Origin: Linanthus parryae
Taxonomy: Eukaryota > Streptophyta > Magnoliopsida > Ericales > Polemoniaceae
Assembly: GCA_023055425.1 (NCBI GenBank)
Contig: JALGPY010000077.1
Location: 1 to 64,000 of the forward strand
Direction of reading: 5' to 3'
DNA length: 64,000 nucleotides
Part shown: positions 37,278 to 47,455 of the stretch, in pieces
Numbering within the stretch: the stretch's first letter is position 1
How the letters are laid out: every line of letters begins with the position of its first letter
Position numbers and translations under genes: made by a program
Notes under the pieces: model-generated
What the model was told of the DNA's origin: nothing
Seen by the model: only the letters and a program-made list of their open reading frames with translations
Database searches by the model: none

Positions 37278-37666
37278 GTGCATACTCTGATTGTGGTTAT
37301 CACTTATCATAATGCTTTCAGCAAAGATAGGCTGGACGACGAGGATCTAACTGATCAGAAGAGATCACAGGATTCACCAGCTTGGAGTAATGAGGACATG
37401 TCAAATCCGTCTTCATATCATGAACATAATCAAAATATGCCTTATATGTCACCAACAGTAGGTTATAATGTTGCTGGGTTGACTAAAGTTGTTCTGGCAG
37501 AATGTAACGTAAGTTACCTCCAACTTATTCCATTTTCTACTACAATATGTGTTTGGTTTTCTCTGTACAGTACTTCTCTACATCTGGATGTTCCCTCTGT
37601 GTGCAGGTCGATGATGATTATTGGCTTCGATCAGATCATGAAGCAAGCATTTCCGATTTATGGTAA
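29380..37666 (+). CDS. E2F: E2F-family cell-cycle transcription factor
   Basis: E2Fs bind TTTSSCGS sites with a DP partner and are controlled by retinoblastoma-related protein. Thirteen GT-AG exons: 29380-29622, 31186-31321, 31831-31884, 31971-32056, 33372-33460, 33532-33583, 36581-36633, 36719-36769, 36857-36905, 37000-37065, 37142-37218, 37322-37508, 37607-37666. They sum to 1,203 nt with all phases consistent, giving 400 aa. The N-terminus is Ser/Asn/Pro-rich with an SN repeat. The winged helix is at about 138-205 and includes [20 protein letters not shown] coiled-coil dimerisation region and marked box ([18 protein letters not shown]) lie at 212-295. The acidic C-terminus [18 protein letters not shown] resembles the RBR-binding end of Arabidopsis E2Fc, and total length is close to E2Fc. 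The start of the winged helix (RFINSLGHLTAKF) departs from the usual RYDSSLGLLTKKF. Confidence 0.92.
29443..29475 (+). repeat. Coding hexamer repeat (CTCCAA)n
   Basis: About five copies of a CTCCAA hexamer encode the Ser-Asn repeat in the E2F N-terminus. Likely length-variable between alleles without breaking frame. Confidence 0.9.
29674..30402. repeat. Four-copy tandem repeat in E2F intron 1
   Basis: Units start with GGTTTC(T/A)GGG at 29681, 29839, 29995 and 30198 (periods 158, 156 and 203 bp). Each carries GTTAATTGGGTTTGTGTT, a CAAGTGCTAAGT block, ATGATGACGATCACTCAA-like DNA and TTATATATGGAGTAA. Units 3 and 4 contain an extra ~45-bp block (GATCACTTGCTATT...). The array begins about 50 bp after the exon 1 donor. 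Confidence 0.9.
33584..36580 (+). other. E2F intron 6 (3.0 kb)
   Basis: The largest E2F intron, AT-rich except for an island at about 35490-35800. No gene seen inside. Confidence 0.6.
35490..35800. promoter_or_regulatory. CpG-rich island with E2F-like sites inside E2F intron 6
   Basis: A GC- and CpG-rich block in an AT-rich intron. It contains an exact E2F consensus on the - strand (GCGGGAAA, 35603-35610) and three 7-of-8 matches: TTTCCCGT 35543-35550, TTTCGCGT 35590-35597 and 35619-35626. The phrase TCCGTTTCGCGTCGG occurs twice (35586 and 35615). It could be an inserted element fragment or an internal control region. Confidence 0.4.
37239..37273. repeat. (CT)n microsatellite
   Basis: About 17 CT repeats in E2F intron 11, ending about 48 bp before the exon 12 acceptor, where it may act as a polypyrimidine tract. 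Confidence 0.95.
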
Positions 37667-38083
37667 AGACCAATCCAGCTATATATACATACTAAACGAT
37701 TTTGATTCCTCCTCCATCTCGGTAACATGGTCCTGCAAAAGCCGAAGACCAGTCAATACCTATCTCACCTATACTAGCATACTGAGGATTTCCTGTGCAG
37801 TTTGTCGGACATGTCAGTATAAGGATTTTAGTTTATGGGCAGTCAGTTAGATATGACCGTTGTCTTGTGTTAGCAAAGCTATATGTATGTGTTAACTAGA
37901 TATAGGCTCGTACTCCTATCTCCTTATATATTACTCTTGTTCTGATTCGATCCAAAACTATGATGCCAGTACATGTTATAAAGTGGCAACAAATTATAGA
38001 AATATTAATAAAAAGCTAACATATCTTCTGCCCGCTCTCATCGTTTTTCTTGTCTTCTTTGTTATTGTAGATGTATCTTTTGC

Positions 38084-38195
38084 AGTGTCAGTTTACATAG
38101 ACCGTTTAGTGTCAGTTTACATAGACCGTGATCGATTATGGAATTTTCCAACACCATAGGCTTCGATTATGGAATTTTCCAACACTATAGGCATA
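38084..38195. repeat. Short direct duplications
   Basis: GTGTCAGTTTACATAGACCG occurs twice, followed by two copies of TTCGATTATGGAATTTTCCA-like DNA. This is just past the E2F 3' end and upstream of the decayed retroelement. Confidence 0.8.
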
Positions 38196-38387
38196 TTTTG
38201 CCAACTTAAATACGAGAATGAACCTTGATGTACTGGTTTCAAGGCCTGTAAAACCTAGACACCGAATCTAGGTTTCTTCACTTAAGCACGAGCCTTTTGA
38301 ACCTAGGGTCCCTTGCCCGGTTTCAAAATCAGATCGTCTTGGCGTTTTGGCTCCAGAGAGGCTCACTCTTCTACTTAAGCAGCCAGA

Positions 38388-40290
38388 TGTCATGAACCCA
38401 GAAACAGAAGGGTAAAATGGACAATTATTCTCGGTTGTCGTATAACAAACCAGTTGAATGGCCCAATCACGTGACGACATGTGGGTAGACGTTGGAGTCC
38501 ACTTCAGCCAGGTTTACTGCGTTAGTTAGGTTGTTACTTATTAAATCGGCTCATGAGAAACTCATGGGTTGTACATAAACCTGTTTTACTGTAAATTGCC
38601 ATCATCGATAATTAAACCTATCTTTTCTTTCTATTCTCCTTTAACTCGTCTCCTTCTTCTCGTTACTTTCCAATTCTTGTTCTCACCGGAAAGAACTCCG
38701 TCCTCAGATCCGGCTACCCGTTTTTTGAACCATAAGAGTGGTATCAAAGCTAGGTTATGCAAACAGAAACGAATGGTTCAGAAAAAAGCCATGGTTGAAG
38801 CTTCAAGGGTGCATGTGATTGCATTGGAGGATGAAGTATACATGCTATCACCAACACTTTTGCATTCGCAGAATTCCAGTAAGCAAAATAACAGTATTGA
38901 TACCCAATTCAAAGGACTCTTAGTTGCATATCAATCCATGGATATCAATCCATGGAATCCAAAGTTTGTTTAGGGAGAAAGTGTTATGTTCAGAAGAAGG
39001 GAACATGGGTGGATAGATCAAGATCCTGTTACCCACCCGGGTAACGATCGGGCACACACACGCACACACGATAAAATAAACTAAACGAAAAATATTATTT
39101 TTGATTGATGAATAAGCTGGGAGATTACAATTGTTTAAATAGATAAATAACTGACAAAATCTAACCCTATACCAAACGGGCCAAGGCCCAATTACTAAAT
39201 AACCTATATAACATAATTAAATAACTCAAATACTAAATAAACTAAATATTATTGATACGGCTACCCGTATCAGATCCACAGAACCCCTCATTGACAGCTC
39301 AGGTGGAAGGGGAATAAATGACAGAAATGAGGACTATGTGCAAGCTGCAGAAAGAAGATCACATGCAAAAATTCTCAGAATGACAAGAACAACTTTAGAC
39401 AATTAACGCAAATTTTTACACTTCCATATGCCCAAGATTGATGTCCCAACGTTTGTGGGTGACAAATACATGGGGTGGATGAATAATGCTACAGGCATGT
39501 AAAACCATAGCATGAATGACATGCAGAAAGTCATACTAGTAGCCACTTTGCACTTTGAGAGTGAGGCCAAATAGTGGTTGGAAGGAGGGTTTGAAACTCT
39601 AGATGGAATGTCTTGAAACAACTAAGCAATAGATTATGTGAAGAAGAGAATGAGAATTTCATTTGTGACTTCAAAAGATTAATAATAATCGGGACAATGA
39701 AGGAGTACCACGCACAATTTAAAACACTCAAACCTAGGCTAATGTCAATTCTACAAGGCCCTTGAACAATATTTTGTGCAATGCTACTTAAGTGGACTCA
39801 ATGATGAGATAAGAGCTGCAGTACGACTGCAATATCCCAAGACCATGAACCAAGTAAGAGCTATGACATGGTTACAGCATAATTTACAGTACTTGACACA
39901 AGCAGTCAATCAGGAAATACATAAAAGCAAGTACATCTACACCACTTAATCTTTTGGTAATGAAGTAAAAGGAATTACAACGACAGAAACCCAGGGGGCA
40001 CACACAAAGCCTATCTACATTCATCACAAACACTACCAGTAAAGTGGATCTCTGTTGCGGAAATGCGAGAAAGAAGGAAAGGGGAGTGTACTACTATTGT
40101 GAAGAGAAATTCATCTCAAGATGCAAAACCAATCAACTGTATATGATCTCTGGTGTCAATGAAGAGGAAGAAGGAAGTGATGATGAAACCATGAGTCAAG
40201 AAGAAGTGCGGGCAGACCAAGAACAGGCAAGGGTGCCTTGGGCATATTCCAAGCAGGCCTACCTTAGCTAGCCTGAACATCCTTTCTTGA
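38388..40290 (+). mobile_element. Decayed Ty3/gypsy retrotransposon: LTR, PBS and gag remnants
   Basis: A putative LTR runs 38388-38732 (TGTCATGAACCC...GAACCA). TGGTATCAAAGC at 38739-38750 is an initiator-tRNA-Met primer site with one change. Downstream are broken gag pieces on the + strand: PKIDVPTFVGDKYMGWMN near 39430, a KVILVATLHFESEAK block near 39525, and a zinc-knuckle-like end (VYYYCEEKF..RCKTNQLYM, 40100-40150) followed by an acidic linker. Stops and frameshifts make it non-functional. No protease or RT follows. Confidence 0.65.
39027..39272. mobile_element. Nested 246-bp solo LTR with target duplication GATCC
   Basis: It starts TGTTACCC and ends CGTATCA (TG..CA), with GATCC at 39022-39026 and 39273-39277. 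Read on the - strand it has a TATTTAAA box followed by a short 3' part, so - orientation is likely. The small size suits a TRIM-like or short copia LTR. It interrupts the gag remnant and is therefore younger than it. Confidence 0.8.
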
Positions 40291-41856
40291 TGTAGTGTGT
40301 CACAATCTAGCGCGCCTCATATCAGAATATTAAGGCACAACCCTAGAGTTGATATCCAAAGATCCTGAGGCGTTATTCATGCTAGAAATCAAGAGTGCAT
40401 AACCATAACATGACATGACCAATTCCAAAGTAAAACTGTAACCAAAACAAATTTTGGTGGCTACTCCCTCAAAGATAATCTTATGGATCCTTAGACGAGA
40501 AGTTAGCGCCATGTCTGGCCTTCTAGTCTTAGGGAAACATCCTTTTCCTCCTTTGCATTTGCCTGTCTTGGGATATTGGTCATGTACCAATATTTCGCCC
40601 TTATTCCCTTATCCTTGCCCCACCTGTTCCACGGTCCTAATACCGGGCTAGGGACTACATCTGCCTATCATACTTCATTCACAGTCTTTTAGCAATCATA
40701 TATTGCTTAGACTTCAAAAGTATGCTGAACTAGTATTCTAAGCAAGCACTTGGTTGCTTAGATCCTAGAACGGAGCGATGTTTGGTCTTATCCAAACATC
40801 TTAACACTCTCAAAGTGTGTCATATAACGTTTTCATGGCACTTTCATGAAACGTAGCAGAGATAGCAACAAATTGCTAATCGGATAACTTAAACATCTCA
40901 TCATAACGACATGAATCTCTGATGCTATAGTTGAGTACTAATCTCAGATACTATAGTCGAGTGCCAAAATTTTATGATTTGAGTTTGATAGTTTAAGGTG
41001 GGATTTATGAGTCATTACTCACAACTTTTAATGAGGCAAATGGCTAAGGTGGATCCAAGATTCTTCTTTGGCTCATTCCTACAATCTTTGAATCTCAAAG
41101 TGGTCTTGAACTTGCGGATGAGGTCATTTCCCCACCTTGGCATAGCACGCTCTATGAAATTTATCTTGACTGCCTCCCACTTATTGGTTAGCCTAAAGAT
41201 AATGTTCATGTGCTGCTGTGACAACTATTCATCACAGGTTCGACCATACTTGTAGGTGGTTTGACAAACTATGTCCAACGATTTGGTTACATAGTACGAT
41301 GACTTGTCATATCGTTTATCGTCATTATTTTAGCCTTAACGGTTTCGATTTAGACACGATTGATCTTGAGACATTGCATAAGAAATTAATACTAGCATTT
41401 TCTTAGCTCCGAAATAACATGATACATAGATTAAAATTCATAGTTCCTCATAAGGACTCCACCAAAACCTAGTAGCAATTCTAGGAATCAAACATCGTCA
41501 CTTATGATTCCCTATTAGTTTCAATCATGTATAATCATGTGAGCTCTTTCGTTTTAGTTCCTTAGCATGCGAGGTTATACAGTTATATCCAATCACACGC
41601 AGTTATAACATAAAACAAGCATAAGCATTAATAGATATGCAATGAATGTGGCCCCTAAGGTGCACTCCCACTATTGAGAGTACGTCTTGAGCAAGTCTTG
41701 AACTTCTCGCCTCATGGATCTCGCCAATCTCGAGTGATCCTTGAAGCTTCCTTGTTCGTCTTTTTGCTCCATGCACCTTGCGCCATAACTTTTGGTTTGG
41801 CCACCTCTCTTGAAGCTTCTATTCTTCAATCTTCACTAACTATCTTATTTCTAATA
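40291..41856. other. Unassigned repeat-derived stretch
   Basis: About 1.6 kb with scattered frames below 90 codons and no recognisable domain. It forms the left flank of the Tat insertion and may be internal DNA of the same older antisense element whose LTR lies at 58514-58963. Confidence 0.35.
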
Positions 41857-41861
41857 AGAAG

Positions 41862-42485
41862 TGTGCACAAGAGATTCCGGCGGGGAGACCTCCGTGTGCA
41901 CCGTACGTAGTGGATCAAGGATCGCACAGGAAGAGTAGGGGTGTGTGTAGGGAGAGAGTAAGTCAGTAGCAATGTCTGAGAGAGAGACAGAGGTTTGGCA
42001 GAGCTTCCGCGTATGACAATGTGTCCTCCTTTGTATGGAAAGGTTAACGATATATATACTGGAGAACATGACCGTTGTAGTGTGGTTAATGCGCCCATTA
42101 ATGGCGGCTTAATTAGCTTAACCATAACGGCACGTTCGTCCGAGTATATAGGAACCGTTAGAGCACGTGGTGCGCAAATACCGGAACCTTTATGAGGTTG
42201 ACCGGGTTTGACCGGATTGACCGGATCTAGGGAGCTCGTGCCATAGATCTCTCAAAACAGTTACTAAAGGTCGCGCGCGGGCTTGGCTCGCACGCGACAG
42301 GGCTTACTCTAGCCTCCAAACCACTAAGTCCCTACAAGTCCCGTGCAGTGGTATACGAGGGCTCTGTCTCGCAGCCCCCACATGGATCAGCTCGGCTGGT
42401 GATCCGGTGTGTGTGGAGCACAATATGGTGTGCTGGATGGTTGCCACGTGGCCAAGATCTGTCATGTCAGAAAGCAGTATCTACA
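41862..42485 (-). repeat. 3' LTR of the Tat element (left side)
   Basis: TG..CA ends (TGTGCACAAG...GTATCTACA). It differs from the other LTR at four positions, near 42190, 42285, 42354 and 42463. In the element's sense, U3 has a G-box (GCCACGTGGC, 42443-42452), a trio of TTGACC W-boxes (42198, 42208, 42217) and a second CACGTG (42164-42169) ahead of TATA-like DNA at about 42145-42150. Confidence 0.95.
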
Positions 42486-42489
42486 TTAG

Positions 42490-42499
42490 CCCTCTTTCT
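42490..42499 (-). promoter_or_regulatory. Polypurine tract of the Tat element
   Basis: On the - strand AGAAAGAGGG lies four bases before the 3' LTR, where plus-strand DNA synthesis is primed in LTR elements. Confidence 0.7.
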
Positions 42500-42739
42500 G
42501 CGCGTGAAGGCTCATAGCCGTATAGACTTCCATGCGCGGAAACCAACATGCGCGTCGCCGCCACGCACCAATTCAAATACGGGTAGATTCAGCCCCCGTG
42601 CGTGTCATTATGACCTAAAACCCCTAGAGTCGTGCCGTCTGACCTTTAGGGTTTTAGGCGTGACGTCAGCTTGTCCTGTGATTGCGCGATTCGACGGTGA
42701 CGGTTGCGATTCGACTACTGAAGAGACGCAACCCTTCAT

Positions 42740-43169
42740 TGTTTTGGATAAATACCTTTCCCCCATTATTGCAAAGCATCACTTCTTTCTCTTAAAGTGA
42801 ATGGTACCCGGAGATCTTCGAGAACAGATCCAGATAATCAATCACCAGTTCAGAACTGCAAATCGTATTCTTCAATTGTGCATATCCAAGCAGGCTTCAA
42901 GAAAACAAGGTTGGCCTCGTTTACTTTTGATTTAAGATACCAGTGTTTGCCTTGAACTGCGTTGAATCTGTAAATCCATGAAATTTGTGAAGAGGCTTTG
43001 ATCTTTGAACCCGCTTCGTTTTAATCTTTCAACAATATTGGATCTTGCAACTTCCCAATTTCTGAAATCGGTACCGGAACTATTCGTTTTCCTTTGCATA
43101 GATCTCGAATTCCAAAATTCGAACTGAAGTGTGGTATTTCTCCCCCCTTTTTCTTGCTCTTCCGCAGGA
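42740..43169 (+). promoter_or_regulatory. Putative promoter and 5' UTR of the antisense PMD gene
   Basis: GGATAAATACC near 42746 is a weak TATA-like box on the + strand. Downstream, ACAAG|GTTGG (GT at 42910) and a strong acceptor CTTCCGCAG (ending 43167) suggest a 258-nt 5'-UTR intron ending two bases before the start codon. This is inference; no transcript data. Confidence 0.4.
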
Positions 43170-46100
43170 ATGGCCAAGACAAGAGTAACCAGACCCGTCA
43201 AGGAAGATGAAGAGATACCCGAGCTTCCGCAGGCCTTGTGGCGAAAAGCCCCCTTCCTGGGTGGGAAAGATTTCTATCATGCGAGGGTGAAGGCGAAGAG
43301 GATGCCTGATCCTGTTCCAGTTGAGCGATTGCTGACGCTGACTCGCCCAGTTAACTCAGCCTTGCTCGAGTTGGTTGGCTCCGAGGATGTAGTTCGATTG
43401 GGGATCGAGAACGGGCACTTCCCATATACTGCGATTTCTACTCAGGCGTTCGTCCAGAAATTGGACTATATGGATGAGTGGATTGACCACGTGTTGGATC
43501 ATCACGCCGAGATTCTTAATGAAGCCGGCGTATACTTTGCTATCCGTGCTATGAAGGGTGCTGCCGTGAAGTTGGATCAGTCCATGCTTCTAGACCTTCT
43601 GTCCCGTTACTCGCCTGCGACTCATACGTTCCATTTTGCTGAGTTCGAGGCTGCCCCGACACTCGAGGACGTTCAAATGTTGTACGAGCTTTCCCCCATG
43701 GGCGAGGTGGACCCTTTGAGTCCCTTGAGGACATCTGCAGAAATGGCCTTGTATGCGCAGATGGAGGAGTGCCTAGCAGAGGTAAAGAAAATCTCCACTC
43801 GGTGGACCACTACAAAGCCTCTTCCAAACTGGCAGCTGGTTGATACGTCCGCGAAGAATACCTGGAACAAGTGGTTGCAGTACTTCTTCCGAGACTATGC
43901 GAACAACAGCATTACTAAGAAGCTTTTGAGCGAGGACCCGGAGGCCGAGAATTACGTAGAGGGCAAGGGTTATCATTTGACCCTTTGTGCCTTTCTCTGT
44001 GCCTGGCTGTCGAGGTACTTAATTGATGGTCATCCCCATGACGGAGTCTTCTACCATGTGCTGCCACTTGCAGTGAGGCTTGCTCTTGGCCAGAGAGTCG
44101 CACTCGGACCCTTGGTCTTGGGCACGCTATATTATAGGCTGGATCAGCTGGTTCTGGCGATGAGGGAGTCGCGTGGCCGCCTCGATGTTCTGACCTTTGT
44201 CAATATTTCCTTTTTGACAATGTGGGTTTTCGAGCGCTGGCCATCTTATGCTCCAACTGCTCTCCCGCTTGATAAGTGGTGTCCCCCAGGCGAGACAGAA
44301 GCGCGCAACAGCGGAAGAGCTGCGAGATGGTTTGGAGCAAGCAACACCAAGTGTGCTTGGAGCTTGATATGCGACAAACGGAAGGAGTTTACTGCCAGGC
44401 CCTATGCCACGCGTGTCGAGAATGTGCGATGGTTTCCAAAGCTATACCCTTCCAAAGGTATGGTCTTCTCGGAAGAACTTCTCTTTGAAAAGGGACCGCA
44501 TTTCCACGAGCGCTATCGTGAGTTCTTTTGCTGGTGTCTGCGAGGTTCCCTTCCTGCCCTTGCAGAGCATATTCGTGAGCTCGCGCCAAGGTATGAAAAG
44601 CTTACAGTGGATGTTGACCCCACTCGGGTTTCCCCTCAGTTTGGTTTTGATGCGGTGGCCCCATCAATCTGGCCCCAGTCTATTATCAGAGGATGCTACA
44701 AGCGCTTGCTGACAAAGGAGTGCAAGACGGTCTTTATGAACAATCTTCCCTTTGAGCAGCCTGCGGGAACTCGCGAGGGCGGTTGTTCCCAGAACTGGCT
44801 CGCATACTGGGTTGCCCAGCAAACGAGGATTGAGACGGAGGCGGCGGCGCAGCCAGGTAGGGCCCCCTTGATCAAAAGAAACTCTTTTCCGTTTCGCCCC
44901 AATTGCAGTTTGAGCGAGTCTGAGTATGGTTGCTACTCATTGTGGGACCGTGAGAACCATTTGTGCCCTGATTTCATTCTGAAGGAGCAAATCGCCGCCA
45001 TCAAGAAGGGCGACACGCATGTCGTCAGATATAGCAAGGCGTTTGCTGAGGTGAGCAATTTCTTCGCGTGCGTTAAACTTTTTGATTTGCTTACGCTGAT
45101 ATTTTCATTCTGCACTATTTCAGTGTCATGTGCGGAGGTTCGCAGCTGGTGATCGCTCCAAATCGCTGGTTAACACCATTGTTGCCACCAGGAGACAAGG
45201 GGAGTCGTTCCGGCTAGCATGGAGGATGGACGCCGAGGTCGAAACAAAGGTTCGCGCAGTCATGAGAACTTTTGCTGACTCGCTGATAGACAACCCTCCG
45301 GCTCCGTCTCCTCCTAGGGATGACCCGTCCCCTCCAGCGACTACGGCGCCGAGAGTGAAGAGACCTAGGCAAAAGGGAATTGCGATTTCTTCCCCTAGAA
45401 GTGCTCCAGCTTCTCCCCCAGTGAGGTCCCTTTCTACCAAGGACAAAGGCAAAGGTCGCATGCCCAGCAAAGTGCGGAAAGATCTCGCAGTTGAGACTTT
45501 CGTTCCATTCAACCAAGAGGAAGAGGAAGAGAGGCAGGAGCCCCAAGCCAGTGATGAAGAAGAAGTAACAGTTGTGATGCACGAGGAAGAATCAGGAGGT
45601 ACTTCCGTCGCATTTCCTTGCCCGTTATCATAACTTCTTTGCAATTCTTCTTTGAACCAATTGTGTATTCGCAGATGATGATGATGAAGCCGTTGGTGGC
45701 CTTGTGGCCAAGAGACAAAAGAGAGATGCCCATTCTGGCATTTCAGATGATCCCATAAGCGAGGACGTTCTTGCTGAGTCCCGGAAGACAGCCGCGGAGG
45801 CTGCTGAAAGAAGAAGGCAGCGAGAGGAAGAGGAGTTCGAGCGTGTGAAACAGCGGAGCCTCGAAGAGCAGCATGTTGACGACTTAGTGCGTCCAGTTGG
45901 CGAGGAAGACGAGCTTCCCGAAGAAGTGGCTCCTCATGTGGAGGAGGAAGATGAGGTTCCTGGAGAGGATGCAGCGGCCTTGGAGCAAGTCCAGGCGGAT
46001 TTCGAAGAGATCGCAGGTGGCGATAAAGGTGAGATCTTCAATCTCGCAGTAACTTATAGAGATGTTATTGTGGGTGCGTTAAAGCACGGTGTGTCAAAGG

Positions 46101-47455
46101 CTGACATTCGCCGTTGGTTAGTAGGCAAATGCGGAGAACCCTCAGGTAATCATTTGAGTGATATGCACATACTAGGCTGTAGCCACTTGAGGCAGAATTA
46201 TGACTGGTTTACTCGCATCCCAGGTCACACTTCTCTTAAGGACTTGCTTAGTGAGGACACACTGATAGGTCATGGTTCCACGTCCTTAGTATATGACGAG
46301 GACACCCCAATCCCACCTTCGCGTGGAGGTGCTTACTCTTAGCTTTAGTAAAGATAGCGAAATAACTTATAACACAAGTTACCTCATATCATCGCATTTA
46401 AATATCGCAGGTCATGCTGAGGAACCTGAGCTGGAGCAGAGGAGTCAGCCTTCTGCATCCTATGTTCCCATTCCGAGCTCCCATACCGAGAAGCACGTCG
46501 CAGCTGCTGTACACGCAAGTGAGCCTCGCGAGGATATCATCGAACTTTCCGATGATGTCGAAGCTGATGTCGTGCCGATGGACGAAGGTGTCCGTACCGG
46601 TGCTGAGGAAGAAAGGACAAGTGATGCTAATGTTTTCGCATCTGAGAGCGTCCCTCGCCAAGCGACTTCGGCTGTCCTTTCGCCTCCAGCGATGACTGAG
46701 CCAGAGGCACCTATTCCTGCGTGGAGCATTTGGGGCTCGCAGGTTGGGAATGCAGTCGCAGCTGGTGCGGCCTACACTCTTCCTCCTGACTATGAGAGGT
46801 TGGAGCTCGCAGCTGATAGAAGAGCCATGGAGCGAGGGCAGTCTTCGAACAACCCGGTGGCTCGCATCCCTTCTCTTCATGAAATTCTAGAAGGAACTGG
46901 TAAGTAAAGTTTTACCGTTCGCACGTCGCATTGTTTGCTTGCGAGTTTTGATATCATAACTCTCTTTTTGACGTCTCAGGTTTGAAGCAAACCGATGTAG
47001 ACTGGGTGGTTCGAATGCGTCTCAGGTACCCCCGATCGTTTGTGAGATCTCTGGAGATCGGACCTTTTGACAGGAGGCTGTTCCTTACTGAAGCCATCTG
47101 GATTTTGGTGCAGCTGTCTGCGGCTACGCCCGCGACCATTTCGGTCCAGAGTGCTGAATTGCTATGTGGCACGTGCCAAAATCTCCTGATCAAAGTCCAG
47201 GGCAGACTTGGTTTCAAATTCCTCAAGGACAGAGTTACACTGATTCGTGCAGCTGTAACTTTGAAACTCGGTCACCAGAATCTCGCAGCTGAGATGCAGA
47301 AGGTGGAGCAGCAAAAGCAAAAAGTTGATGAAGCTCTGAAGCTGTATCATGAGATGAATGCCAGGTGCGAGCTACTGAAGCAAGAAGTGAAACAAGTGGA
47401 GAAGCTGAGCGAGCAGTTCGAGCCCCAAGACTCCTTGATCAAGAATTTGCTTTGA
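43170..47455 (+). CDS. Plant-mobile-domain protein encoded antisense within the Tat element
   Basis: Five exons with GT-AG introns and matching phases: 43170-45050, 45124-45598, 45675-46028, 46411-46899, 46980-47455. Total 3,675 nt, 1,224 aa. Residues about 60-560 form a plant mobile domain: a helical start, the signature THTFHFAEFEAAPTLEDVQM (151-170), an AFLCAWLSRYLIDG/VFYHVLPLAVRLA block (274-305) and an FVNISFLTMWVFERWP block (343-358). Then come a Pro/Ser/Lys-rich segment, a long Glu/Asp-rich linker and a C-terminal coiled coil (about 1165-1224, heptads around EMQKVEQQKQKVDEALKLY). Known of the family: MAIN/MAIL1 are nuclear and act in meristem maintenance and transposon silencing, and PMD copies occur in Ty3/gypsy and Mutator-like elements. 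An anti-silencing role here is only a hypothesis. The start ATG directly follows an acceptor-like site. Confidence 0.85.

Noticed and set aside
37278..37850. 190-codon frame over E2F exon 12
   Set aside because: Only the middle is exon; it reads through the donor at 37509 into the intron and past the true last exon in another frame.
42348..42800. 150-codon + strand frame spanning the LTR edge
   Set aside because: It crosses the LTR/internal boundary and the PPT; no homology seen, more likely leader DNA of the PMD gene.
45051..45152. Last ~33 residues of the long open frame starting at 43131
   Set aside because: They read into a 73-nt intron with good GT-AG sites; the continuation in exon 2 is in phase and more plausible.
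45126..45644. 172-codon - strand frame opposite the PMD gene
   Set aside because: Mirror of the Pro/Ser/Glu-rich coding strand, low complexity, no domain.
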